From DATDOO01 sp035293245 (GTDB lineage: Bacteria; Pseudomonadota; Gammaproteobacteria; Methylococcales; Methylococcaceae), in contig DATDOO010000080.1 of the NCBI GenBank assembly GCA_035293245.1, positions 1-10,736 on the forward strand: a DNA stretch of 10,736 nt, given 5' to 3'. The position numbers were made by a program, and so were the translations under genes. Each line of letters opens with the position of its first letter. The first letter of the stretch is position 1. Under the pieces are notes generated by a model. That model was not told the origin of the DNA, ran no database searches, and saw nothing but the letters and a program-made list of their open reading frames with translations. This document shows positions 1 through 6,426 of the stretch, piece after piece.

Positions 1-345
1 CCCGGCGCGTGCGAGGCGGCGGCGGCGGTTCGGATGGCGCGGGATCGCAGCGCGGCCAAGGAAATGGAAATGCAGGAGTGGCTGTACGCGAACCAGCCAG
101 ACCTGACACCCGAGACGGTGAAAGCGGCGGCCGAACGGATCGCGGGCGTGACGGACTTTGCCCGCGAGTACACCCAGAAGCTCCCGGACATCAAGAAAGA
201 CATCGCCGACGGCACCGCGTTGTCGATCGCCAACACGCCGACCCTGTTCATCAACGGCGTGCGCGTGGTCGGCGGCCAATTGATGCCGGCCTCCTATTTC
301 GAGCTGGCGATCCAACTCGAACTGAACAAAGCGGCCGGCAAATAG
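1..345 (+). CDS. DsbA-family thioredoxin-fold protein, C-terminal part (5' end outside window)
   Basis: The reading frame is open from base 1 and ends at TAG 343-345, so the gene begins upstream; the ATG at base 34 is an internal Met, not the start. The visible 114 residues look like the helical insert and C-terminal part of a DsbA/thioredoxin_4 domain. They open with PGACEAAAAVRMAR, a segment usual in DsbA-like proteins just after the central strand, and later show ANTPTLFING, where the TP is the conserved cis-proline loop facing the active site. The CxxC active site would lie upstream and cannot be seen. The family exchanges disulfides in the periplasm; some members are fused to a VKOR (vitamin K epoxide reductase-like) membrane domain, and whether this one is cannot be told. 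The ABC ATPase gene starts 15 bases downstream in the same frame, suggesting co-transcription. Family call fairly sure; exact substrate unknown. Confidence 0.8.
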   Translation, partial: PGACEAAAAVRMARDRSAAKEMEMQEWLYANQPDLTPETVKAAAERIAGVTDFAREYTQKLPDIKKDIADGTALSIANTPTLFINGVRVVGGQLMPASYFELAIQLELNKAAGK

Positions 346-358
346 GGATCGGCTCCCT
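344..358 (+). promoter_or_regulatory. Small hairpin over the ribosome-binding region of the ABC ATPase gene
   Basis: AGGGA (344-348) and TCCCT (354-358) are perfect reverse complements around a 5-base loop, two bases before ATG 361. AGGGA is the only Shine-Dalgarno-like sequence in front of the ATPase gene, and it sits 12 bases from the ATG, which is long. If the stem forms, the site is hidden, and translation would depend on ribosomes finishing the upstream DsbA-like gene, whose TAG overlaps the stem. The stem is only 5 bp, so this is a suggestion. Confidence 0.35.
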
Positions 359-360
359 CC

Positions 361-1113
361 ATGGCGACAGCGGTCAGCACGGATCGCCTCACCAAAGACT
401 TCACGACGGGATTCTGGCGCCAGCACCCGCACCGGGGCCTGGACGCCTTGACGTTCGAGATTCCGACCGGGAGCGTGTTCGGCCTGCTCGGCCCCAACGG
501 GGCCGGCAAGAGCACCCTGTTCGCCCTCATCACCCGCCTGTACGACAGCCGCGAGGGGAGGGTGGTCATCAACGGTTACGATGTGCGCCGCGACTCGCGC
601 CAGGCGCTGGCCGGGCTGGGGGTGGTGTTTCAGCAGCCGACCCTGGACCCCGACCTGAGCGTTGCGCAAAACCTCCATTACCATTGCGACCTGCACGGCC
701 TGCCCGGCCGGATCGCCAGCCAGCGCATCCGCGAGGAACTGGAACGGCAGGGTATGTATGAGCGGCGCTGGGAAAAGGTGCGCCAGCTCAACGGCGGGCA
801 CCGGCGGCGGGTGGAGATCGCCCGCGCCCTGTTGCACCAACCGGCGCTGCTGTTGCTGGATGAACCGACCGTGGGCCTGGACGTGCCCAGCCGCCGCGCT
901 ATCGTCGACTATGTCCACCAATTGTGCGCCGAGCGGCGGGTCGCCGTGTTGTGGGCTTCCCACCTGATCGACGAAATTCATGCCGGCGACCGGCTGCTGA
1001 TCCTGCACCGGGGTTGTCTGCTGGCCCAAGGCGGGGTGGCGGAGATCCTGGTGGAAACCGAAACGGCGGATATTGGCGCGGCGTTCCAGACACTGACCGG
1101 GGAGGCGGGCTAA
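361..1113 (+). CDS. ABC transporter ATP-binding protein (exporter type)
   Basis: This 250-residue cytosolic ATPase has every element of an ABC nucleotide-binding domain: Walker A GPNGAGKST at residues 44-52, Q-loop Gln91, a signature reading LNGGH at 143-147, Walker B LLLLDE at 163-168, the GLD D-loop at 172-174 and the switch His201. It would drive the ABC-2 permease encoded 2 bases downstream. There is no C-terminal carbohydrate-binding extension of the kind seen in Wzt O-antigen exporters. The pair reminds me of the ABC pair found beside PQQ-dependent alcohol dehydrogenase genes (PedA/PedC-like), but that is recollection and not tested. ATG 361 is the only plausible start, since the frame is closed at 343-345. 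The usual Ser of LSGGQ is Asn and the Gln is His. Function as an ABC ATPase is sure; the substrate is unknown. Confidence 0.9.
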   Translation: MATAVSTDRLTKDFTTGFWRQHPHRGLDALTFEIPTGSVFGLLGPNGAGKSTLFALITRLYDSREGRVVINGYDVRRDSRQALAGLGVVFQQPTLDPDLSVAQNLHYHCDLHGLPGRIASQRIREELERQGMYERRWEKVRQLNGGHRRRVEIARALLHQPALLLLDEPTVGLDVPSRRAIVDYVHQLCAERRVAVLWASHLIDEIHAGDRLLILHRGCLLAQGGVAEILVETETADIGAAFQTLTGEAG

Positions 1114-1115
1114 CC

Positions 1116-1916
1116 GTGTTGCATTATCTCCGCGCCCTGCGCGGCATCGTCGTCCGCGAGCTTTCCCGCTTCGTGCAGCAGAAGGGCCGCTTTATCTCCG
1201 CCCTGGTGCGGCCGCTGATCTGGCTGTTCGTCTTCGCCGCCGGTTTCCGCTCCACGCTGGGTATAGCCGTCATGCCGCCTTACGAAACGTACATCCTCTA
1301 CGAGGTCTACATCACGCCCGGTCTGATCGGCATGATCCAGTTGTTCAACGGCATGCAAAGCTCCCTGTCCATGGTCTACGACCGCGAGATGGGCAGCATG
1401 CGCACCCTTTTGGTCAGCCCCTTGCCGCGCGGTTATCTGCTGGTCTGCAAGCTGCTCGCCGGGACGCTGGTCTCGGTGCTGCAAGCCTATGTGTTTCTCG
1501 GCATTGCCTGGTTCTACGAGATCGAAACGTCCTGGCAGGGTTACGCGACGCTGTTTCCCGCGCTGCTGCTGGCGGGGATGATGCTCGGCGCACTGGGATT
1601 GTTGCTGTCGTCCTTCATCCGCCAACTGGAGAATTTCGCCGGGGTGATGAATTTCGTCATCTTCCCCCTGTTTTTCATGTCCACGGCGCTGTATCCCCTC
1701 TGGCGCATCAAGGAGTCCAGCGCCTTGCTGCACACGCTGGCACAATACAATCCTTTCTCGCAGGCGGTGGAATTGCTGCGTTTCGCCTTGTACGGGCAGT
1801 GGAACGGCTACGCCGCCGCTTACGTTTCCGCCGCGCTGCTGGCATTTCTCGGCCTGGCGCTGTGGGGCTACAACCCGTCGAAAGGCATGATGCAACGCAA
1901 GGGAGCAACCGCTTGA
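1116..1916 (+). CDS. ABC-2 type transporter permease
   Basis: This is a 266-residue inner-membrane protein of the ABC-2 exporter permease family and the partner of the preceding ATPase. A cytosolic N-terminal amphipathic stretch (residues 1-25, ending near FVQQKGRF) leads into hydrophobic segments at about 28-45, 62-82, 106-131, 142-165, 172-195 and 236-255. The family-typical YDREMGSMRTLLVSPLPR, rich in charge, lies between the second and third segments and resembles the coupling region of ABC-2 permeases. I chose GTG 1116 because it follows GGGGAGG (1099-1105) at about 10 bases and gives a normal N-terminus; no ATG occurs there in this frame, and an upstream ATG would overlap the whole end of the ATPase gene. 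The stop TGA 1914-1916 overlaps the TTG start of rfbB. The substrate cannot be told from sequence: glycan, lipid or small-molecule export are all possible. Confidence 0.85.
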   Translation: MLHYLRALRGIVVRELSRFVQQKGRFISALVRPLIWLFVFAAGFRSTLGIAVMPPYETYILYEVYITPGLIGMIQLFNGMQSSLSMVYDREMGSMRTLLVSPLPRGYLLVCKLLAGTLVSVLQAYVFLGIAWFYEIETSWQGYATLFPALLLAGMMLGALGLLLSSFIRQLENFAGVMNFVIFPLFFMSTALYPLWRIKESSALLHTLAQYNPFSQAVELLRFALYGQWNGYAAAYVSAALLAFLGLALWGYNPSKGMMQRKGATA

Positions 1917-2986
1917 ATTCCTCCAAACCCGTTTGGCTGGTGACCGGCGGCGCCGGTTTCATCGGCGGCAATTTCGTCCTGCGCCAGTTGCGGGAAAACC
2001 GCGCGGTGATCGTCAACCTCGATGCGCTTACCTACGCCGGCCGGCCGGAAACCCTGGAAGCAGTCGACGACCATCCCGACCATCACTTCGTGCTCGGCTC
2101 CATCGGCGACCGCCAACTGGTGGCGTATCTGCTGGAGAATTTCCAGCCCGACGCCATCGTCAACTTCGCGGCGGAAAGCCACGTGGACCGTTCCATCGAC
2201 GGGCCGGACGCCTTCATCCAGACCAACGTGGCCGGGACTTTCGAGCTGCTGGAAGCCGCGCGGGTCTATTGGCAGGGACTGGAAGAAGCGAAGAAGTCCG
2301 GTTTCCGTTTCCTGCACGTTTCCACCGACGAAGTTTACGGTTCCCTGGGGCCGGCCGGGTATTTCACGGAGGATTCCCCCTATCGCCCCAATTCGCCGTA
2401 TTCCGCCTCCAAAGCCGCGTCCGATCATCTGGTGCGCGCCTGGCATCACACCTTCGGCCTGCCGGTTTTGACGACCAACTGCTCCAACAATTACGGCCCT
2501 TACCAGTTTCCGGAAAAGCTGATTCCCTTGACGATTTCCAACGCGCTGGAGGGCAAGGCGTTGCCGGTGTACGGCAAGGGCGCGAATGTCCGCGACTGGC
2601 TGTACGTGGAAGATCATTGCCGGGCCATCGAACGGGTGCTGGAAGCGGGGCGGCCCGGCGAGGTTTACAACGTCGGCGGCGAGAGCGAGAAAACCAATCT
2701 CGATGTCGTGAAGGCGCTGTGCGCCCTGCTGGACGAATTGCTGCCCGAGTCGCCGCACCGCCCGCACGAAAAGCTGATCGAGTTCGTCGCCGACCGCCCC
2801 GGTCACGATCTCCGTTATGCCATCGACACGGGCAAGATTTGCCGTGAACTGGGCTGGGTGCCGCAGGAAACCTTTGCGACGGGTTTGCGCAAGACGGTCG
2901 AGTGGTATCTGGCCAACCGCGACTGGTGCGCGCGGGTCACGGCGGACAATTACGGCGGCGAACGATTGGGGCTGAAAAAGGGGTAA
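1913..2986 (+). CDS. rfbB: dTDP-glucose 4,6-dehydratase
   Basis: RfbB (RmlB) converts dTDP-D-glucose to dTDP-4-keto-6-deoxy-D-glucose, the second step of dTDP-L-rhamnose synthesis, using tightly bound NAD in the cytosol. The 357 residues match the family length of about 350-360. The Rossmann motif GGAGFIG is at residues 12-18, the catalytic Thr-Asp-Glu triad of this dehydratase class is T138-D139-E140, and the SDR pair is Y163/K167 within YSASK. NNYGPYQFPEKLIP and the NVRDWLYVEDH segment are further family hallmarks. The start is TTG 1913: AAGGGAG (1899-1905) lies 7 bases before it, the product then begins a few residues before the first beta strand as usual, and no ATG is available nearby. 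The TTG shares four bases (TTGA) with the permease stop, so translation is probably coupled. Identification is essentially certain; the TTG start is well supported but unproven. Confidence 0.96.
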   Translation: MNSSKPVWLVTGGAGFIGGNFVLRQLRENRAVIVNLDALTYAGRPETLEAVDDHPDHHFVLGSIGDRQLVAYLLENFQPDAIVNFAAESHVDRSIDGPDAFIQTNVAGTFELLEAARVYWQGLEEAKKSGFRFLHVSTDEVYGSLGPAGYFTEDSPYRPNSPYSASKAASDHLVRAWHHTFGLPVLTTNCSNNYGPYQFPEKLIPLTISNALEGKALPVYGKGANVRDWLYVEDHCRAIERVLEAGRPGEVYNVGGESEKTNLDVVKALCALLDELLPESPHRPHEKLIEFVADRPGHDLRYAIDTGKICRELGWVPQETFATGLRKTVEWYLANRDWCARVTADNYGGERLGLKKG

Positions 2987-2991
2987 ATGAC

Positions 2992-3882
2992 GTGAAAATT
3001 CATTGGAAAGGCATCGTCCTGGCGGGCGGCTCCGGTACGCGGCTGTATCCGCTCACCCATGCATTCAGCAAGCAGCTCCTGCCGGTGTACGACAAACCGA
3101 TGATCTACTACCCGATCTCCACGCTGATGCTGGCGGGTATCCGGGATATTCTGATCATCACCACGCCGCAGGACGCACCGTTGTTTCGCCATCTGCTGGG
3201 CGACGGATCGCAATGGGCGGTCAATTTTTCCTACGCCGTGCAGCCCGAACCGGGCGGGCTGGCCCAAGCCTTCCTCATCGGACGGGAGTTCATCGGCGCC
3301 GATCATTGCTGCCTGATTCTCGGCGACAATATTTTCCACGGCCACGGCTTGCAGCATTCCCTCAAGGACGCGGTGGGACGCGTCCATGGCGCAACGGTGT
3401 TCGGCTACTGGGTGCGCGACCCCCAGCGCTACGGTGTCGCCGAGTTCAAGCCGAACGGCCGGGTGCTGGGCATCGAGGAAAAGCCGAAAAACCCCAGATC
3501 CCAGTACGCCGTCACCGGATTGTATTTTTACGACAACCAGGTGGTGGAACTGGCCGCGCGGCTTAGCCCGTCGCCGCGCGGCGAACTGGAGATCACCGAT
3601 CTCAACAACCTGTATCTGAAAAAGGATCAACTGCACCTGGAAAAGCTCGGGCGCGGCACCGCCTGGCTGGATACCGGCACGCCGGACTCGCTGCTGCAGG
3701 CGGCCAACTTCATCCAGACCATCGAAGAGAGGCAGGGGCTGAAAATCTGTTGTCCCGAGGAAGTCGCTTACTTCCAAGGCTGGATCGGCGCGGAACAACT
3801 GGAGGAGCTTGCCCGGCCCTTCTGCAAAAACGGTTACGGCGAATACCTGGCGCGCTTGCTGGAAGTGGGGCATCCGGGATGA
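2992..3882 (+). CDS. rfbA: glucose-1-phosphate thymidylyltransferase
   Basis: RfbA (RmlA) joins glucose-1-phosphate and dTTP to give dTDP-glucose and pyrophosphate, the committed step of dTDP-L-rhamnose synthesis, and in known family members is feedback-inhibited by the end product. The 296 residues match the usual length of about 290. The nucleotide-binding GGSGTRL is at residues 12-18, followed by KQLLPVYDKPMIYYP at 27-41. Asp112 in GDNIFHG and Asp227 in WLDTGTP are the expected metal ligands, and EEKP at 162-165 lines the sugar-phosphate site. GTG 2992 is the start: it is in frame, 8 bases after AAGGGG (2978-2983), and places GIVLAGGSGTR at the normal distance. The nearby ATG at 2987 is out of frame. 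The gene begins 5 bases after rfbB and overlaps rfbC by 4 bases (ATGA). Confidence 0.96.
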   Translation: MKIHWKGIVLAGGSGTRLYPLTHAFSKQLLPVYDKPMIYYPISTLMLAGIRDILIITTPQDAPLFRHLLGDGSQWAVNFSYAVQPEPGGLAQAFLIGREFIGADHCCLILGDNIFHGHGLQHSLKDAVGRVHGATVFGYWVRDPQRYGVAEFKPNGRVLGIEEKPKNPRSQYAVTGLYFYDNQVVELAARLSPSPRGELEITDLNNLYLKKDQLHLEKLGRGTAWLDTGTPDSLLQAANFIQTIEERQGLKICCPEEVAYFQGWIGAEQLEELARPFCKNGYGEYLARLLEVGHPG

Positions 3883-4433
3883 ACGTCCGGCAGGCCGGAC
3901 TCCCCGGCGTATTGCTGTTCGAGCCGAAAGTTTTCGGCGACGCACGCGGCTGGTTTTTCGAGTCCTGGAATCGCCGCTGCTATGCGGAAAACGGGTTGGA
4001 CGTCGATTTCGTCCAGGACAATCTTTCCTCTTCGGGATGCGGCATCCTGCGCGGCCTGCACTTCCAGAACCCCCAGCCGCAGGGCAAGCTGGTGCAGGTG
4101 TTGCAGGGCGAGGTGTTCGACGTGGCGGTGGACATCCGCCGCGGTTCGCCCACCTTCGGCCGTTGGGCGGGCGCCACCCTGTCCGCGGAAAATCGCCATC
4201 AGCTTTACGTGCCGGAGGGTTTCGCCCACGGTTTCTGCGTACGGTCCGAGCGCGCGCTGTTTTCCTACAAGTGCACCGGTTACTACGCCGCCGAGCATGA
4301 ATTCAGCCTGCGCTGGGACGATCCAGAATTGGCCATCGACTGGCCGATCGGCGCGCCGCAGCTTTCGGCCAAGGACCGGGAGGGAAGGACGCTGCGCGAA
4401 TTGTGGGACGTTCTGCCCGTATACGCACCATGA
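3879..4433 (+). CDS. rfbC: dTDP-4-dehydrorhamnose 3,5-epimerase
   Basis: RfbC (RmlC) epimerises carbons 3 and 5 of dTDP-4-keto-6-deoxyglucose, the third step to dTDP-L-rhamnose. It is a small cupin enzyme that normally works as a dimer. The 184 residues match the family size. RGLHFQ places the catalytic base at His61, with Lys70 in QGKLVQV, Tyr136 in the CTGYY segment and Asp166 in LSAKD at the expected positions; LYVPEGFAHGF at 109-119 is the family signature. ATG 3879 overlaps the rfbA stop as ATGA, the usual sign of translational coupling, and gives a natural N-terminus. The commonly seen CTDYY reads CTGYY here, a conservative local change next to the active-site tyrosine. A perfect 8-bp inverted repeat begins within the stop codon, ahead of rfbD. 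Confidence 0.96.
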   Translation: MNVRQAGLPGVLLFEPKVFGDARGWFFESWNRRCYAENGLDVDFVQDNLSSSGCGILRGLHFQNPQPQGKLVQVLQGEVFDVAVDIRRGSPTFGRWAGATLSAENRHQLYVPEGFAHGFCVRSERALFSYKCTGYYAAEHEFSLRWDDPELAIDWPIGAPQLSAKDREGRTLRELWDVLPVYAP

Positions 4434-4458
4434 CAGCCCGGCAGGACAGGCGGGCTGT
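4433..4458 (+). promoter_or_regulatory. Intercistronic hairpin between rfbC and rfbD
   Basis: ACAGCCCG (4433-4440) and CGGGCTGT (4451-4458) are perfect reverse complements separated by 10 bases. The stem starts at the last base of the rfbC stop codon and lies 18 bases before the rfbD Shine-Dalgarno sequence. No T-run follows, so it is not a classic Rho-independent terminator. It could act as an mRNA stability or processing element that sets the RfbC:RfbD ratio. The pairing is seen directly; the role is inference. Confidence 0.45.
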
Positions 4459-4488
4459 ACGGCGAAACCGCCCGCAGGGAGATGCGCC

Positions 4489-5406
4489 GTGAACGTCCTG
4501 CTCCTGGGACGGGACGGTCAAGTTGGCTGGGAGTTGCAACGGACGCTCGCGCCGCTGGGCCACGTGGTGGCTACGGAGGCGAAAGGCGGGCCGCTCACCG
4601 CCGACCTGGAAGACTTCGATTCGCTGGCGCGCGCCGTGCGCGCCGTGCGGCCCCGCCTCATCGTCAACGCCGCCGCCTACACGGCGGTGGATCGCGCCGA
4701 GAGCGAGCCGGACAAGGCCATGCGCATCAATGGCGAGGCGCCGGGTGTTCTCGCCGAGTTGACGAAAGAGCAGGGCGCGGGCTTGATCCACTATTCCACC
4801 GATTACGTGTTCGCCGGCGATGCCGAACGGCCGTACCGGGAAGACGACGCCACGGGTCCGCGCAGCGTTTACGGCCGCAGCAAACTGGCCGGGGAAGCCG
4901 CCATCCGTCAAAGCGGCGCGGCCCACCTGATCCTGCGCACCGCCTGGGTGTACGGCGGCCGCGGGAGCAATTTTCTCTTGACCGTGCTGCGCCTGATGCG
5001 CGAGCGGGAAGAAATGGGCGTCGTTGCCGACCAGACCGGCGCTCCCACCTGGAGCCGGATGCTCGCCGAAGCCACGGCCTTGCTGGTCATGCGTTGCCGG
5101 GAAGGCGAATGCCCGATCCCGCAGGGCAGGGGAGGGCTGTACCACCTCACCTGCGGCGGCCAGACCACCTGGTTTGGCTTCGCCGCCGCCATCCGCCAAC
5201 AGGCGTTGGCGCTCGGCCTGCTCCAGGAACCCTGCGCGCGCGTCAAACCCATCGCCACGGCGGAATACCCCACGCCCGCACGCCGACCGGCCTTTTCGGT
5301 GCTGGACTGCGGCAAGCTGCGGGGCGATTTTGCACTGGAGCTTCCGGACTGGGAGAGTGCCTTGCGGCTCTGCCTTCAGGATGTCGGCCGGAACCCGGCT
5401 GGTTGA
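4489..5406 (+). CDS. rfbD: dTDP-4-dehydrorhamnose reductase
   Basis: RfbD (RmlD) reduces dTDP-4-keto-L-rhamnose to dTDP-L-rhamnose with NAD(P)H, the last step of the pathway. The 305 residues compare with about 300 in the family. The Rossmann loop is GRDGQVG at residues 7-13, NAAAYTAVDRAE follows the third strand, TDYVF starts at Thr104, and the SDR catalytic pair is Y128/K132 in YGRSK. RTAWVYG and DQTGAPTW are further RmlD hallmarks. GTG 4489 is the start: AGGGAG (4476-4481) lies 7 bases before it and the protein then begins directly with the first beta strand; the ATG at 4482 is out of frame. This is the only sizeable gap in the block (55 bases after rfbC). The gene ends 4 bases from the converging cysB. 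A short tandem GCGCGCCGT at 4629-4646 encodes RAVRAV and appears to be ordinary coding sequence. Confidence 0.95.
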   Translation: MNVLLLGRDGQVGWELQRTLAPLGHVVATEAKGGPLTADLEDFDSLARAVRAVRPRLIVNAAAYTAVDRAESEPDKAMRINGEAPGVLAELTKEQGAGLIHYSTDYVFAGDAERPYREDDATGPRSVYGRSKLAGEAAIRQSGAAHLILRTAWVYGGRGSNFLLTVLRLMREREEMGVVADQTGAPTWSRMLAEATALLVMRCREGECPIPQGRGGLYHLTCGGQTTWFGFAAAIRQQALALGLLQEPCARVKPIATAEYPTPARRPAFSVLDCGKLRGDFALELPDWESALRLCLQDVGRNPAG

Positions 5407-5431
5407 GTTTTTACCTTTCCGGAAGCTCCAG
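5335..5431. repeat. 14-bp inverted repeat bracketing the convergent ends of rfbD and cysB
   Basis: CTGGAGCTTCCGGA (5335-5348) and TCCGGAAGCTCCAG (5418-5431) are perfect reverse complements with 69 bases between them. One arm lies in the end of rfbD, the other in the end of cysB, and both encode Leu-Glu-Leu-Pro in their own gene. A shorter stem, TTTCCGG (5416-5422) with CCGGAAA (5433-5439), overlaps the right arm. Neither is followed by a T-run on either strand. It may act as a bidirectional roadblock or transcript end, or be coincidence from shared codons. Confidence 0.4.
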
Positions 5432-6379
5432 ACCGGAAAACACCTCCTGCTCCGCGTCGCGCCCGCGCAATGCCTCGTCCACCCGTTCGCGGGTCAGGTG
5501 CGGCGCGAACCACTCGATGAAGTCATAGACGCAGCGGCGGATGAAGTTGTCGCGGCGCAGCCCGATCTTGGTCACGCTTTCGCCGAACAGGTGGCCGGTA
5601 TCCAGCGCGACCAGATCGCTATCGTGCTCGGGGTCGTGCGCCATGTGGGCGACGATGCCGACGCCCATCCCCAATCTGACATAGGTTTTGATCACGTCGG
5701 CGTCCACCGCCGTCAACACGACCTGCGGGGCGATTCCGGCCTTGGCGAACGCTTCGTCCAGCCGCGAACGACCGGTGAATCCGAATACGTAAGTTACGAG
5801 TGGGTAGCGCGCCACGGCCTCCAACGTCAGAGGCGTTTCGGCGGCCAGCGGGTGGCCTCGCGGAACCAGCACACAACGCCGCCAGCGGTAGCAGGGCAGC
5901 ATGGCCAGGGCGTCGAACAGTTCCAGCGATTCGGTGGCGATGGCCATGTCCACTTCGCCGCGCGCGGCGAGTTCGGCGATTTGCGTGGGCGTGCCCTGCT
6001 GCAAGGTGAGGCGGATGCCGGGATAACTTTCCATGAAGCGCCGCACCACCGGCGGCAGCACGTAGCGCGCCTGGGTGTGGGTGGTGGCGATGGAGAGCGT
6101 GCCGTGCAGGGGGTCGTTGTATTCCTGGGCGACGCGGCGAATTTCGTCGGCCTTGGCGAGCATCAGGCCCGCCAGATTGACTACCGACTTGCCTGCCGGC
6201 GTCAGGCTGCTGAAATGCTTGCCGTTGCGCACGAACAAGGGGACGCCCAATTCGTCCTCCAGCAGGCGGATCTGTTTGCTGAGCGCGGGCTGGGAGGCGA
6301 ACAGCCGGCCGGCGGCCTCCGTCACATTGAGATTGTTCCGGGCGACCTCCCAGACATAACGCAACTGTTGGAGCTTCAT
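5411..6379 (-). CDS. cysB: LysR-type transcriptional regulator CysB
   Basis: CysB activates sulfur-assimilation genes (sulfate uptake and reduction, cysteine synthesis) when its inducer, O- or N-acetylserine in known members, accumulates under sulfur limitation. The 322 residues align with enterobacterial CysB from memory with no numbering shift over the first 106. The winged helix-turn-helix is at about 1-60 (MKLQQLRYVWEV, then SQPALSKQIRLLEDELG). The CysB/Cbl signature ATTHTQARY spans 98-106, with Thr100, Thr102 and Gln103 at the ligand-site positions. PLVTYVFGFTGRS, TDAD-like AVDADVIKTYVRLG and FAPHLTRERVDEA are also shared. CysB and not Cbl is preferred from the overall match and the C-terminal LELPE ending. 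The start ATG (6379-6377) follows AAGGAG at 7 bases. It is transcribed away from argS and converges on rfbD with a 4-base gap; a functional link to rhamnose synthesis is not implied. Confidence 0.95.
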   Translation of the reverse strand: MKLQQLRYVWEVARNNLNVTEAAGRLFASQPALSKQIRLLEDELGVPLFVRNGKHFSSLTPAGKSVVNLAGLMLAKADEIRRVAQEYNDPLHGTLSIATTHTQARYVLPPVVRRFMESYPGIRLTLQQGTPTQIAELAARGEVDMAIATESLELFDALAMLPCYRWRRCVLVPRGHPLAAETPLTLEAVARYPLVTYVFGFTGRSRLDEAFAKAGIAPQVVLTAVDADVIKTYVRLGMGVGIVAHMAHDPEHDSDLVALDTGHLFGESVTKIGLRRDNFIRRCVYDFIEWFAPHLTRERVDEALRGRDAEQEVFSGLELPER

Positions 6380-6384
6380 AGCGA

Positions 6385-6397
6385 TTCTCCTTGAGAA
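6385..6397 (-). promoter_or_regulatory. cysB ribosome-binding site inside a small hairpin
   Basis: On the - strand, TTCTC-AAG-GAGAA forms a 5-bp stem with a 3-base loop. The cysB Shine-Dalgarno sequence AAGGAG (6392-6387) spans the loop and the downstream arm, 7 bases before the ATG. The ribosome-binding site is a strong match; the hairpin could modestly limit its access. Confidence 0.5.
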
Positions 6398-6426
6398 AAC
6401 TCTTGATCGGCCTTGCGCCCGGCTGT

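Noticed and set aside
343..361. Possible read-through fusion of the DsbA-like protein and the ABC ATPase, which are in the same frame with only the TAG at 343-345 between them.
   Set aside because: The two are ordinarily separate proteins in different compartments, and ATG 361 gives a normal ABC N-terminus.
1868..3945. Long - strand frames opposite rfbB (1868-2806) and rfbA (2950-3945).
   Set aside because: Both are antisense to intact, clearly identified enzymes and resemble no protein family.
4629..4646. Tandem GCGCGCCGT repeat in rfbD.
   Set aside because: Two copies encoding RAVRAV fit the normal helix of the protein and are expected from GC-rich codon use.
5416..5439. TTTCCGG/CCGGAAA stem as a Rho-independent terminator for rfbD or cysB.
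   Set aside because: The stem is 7 bp with no T-run after it on either strand, and it lies inside the cysB coding sequence.
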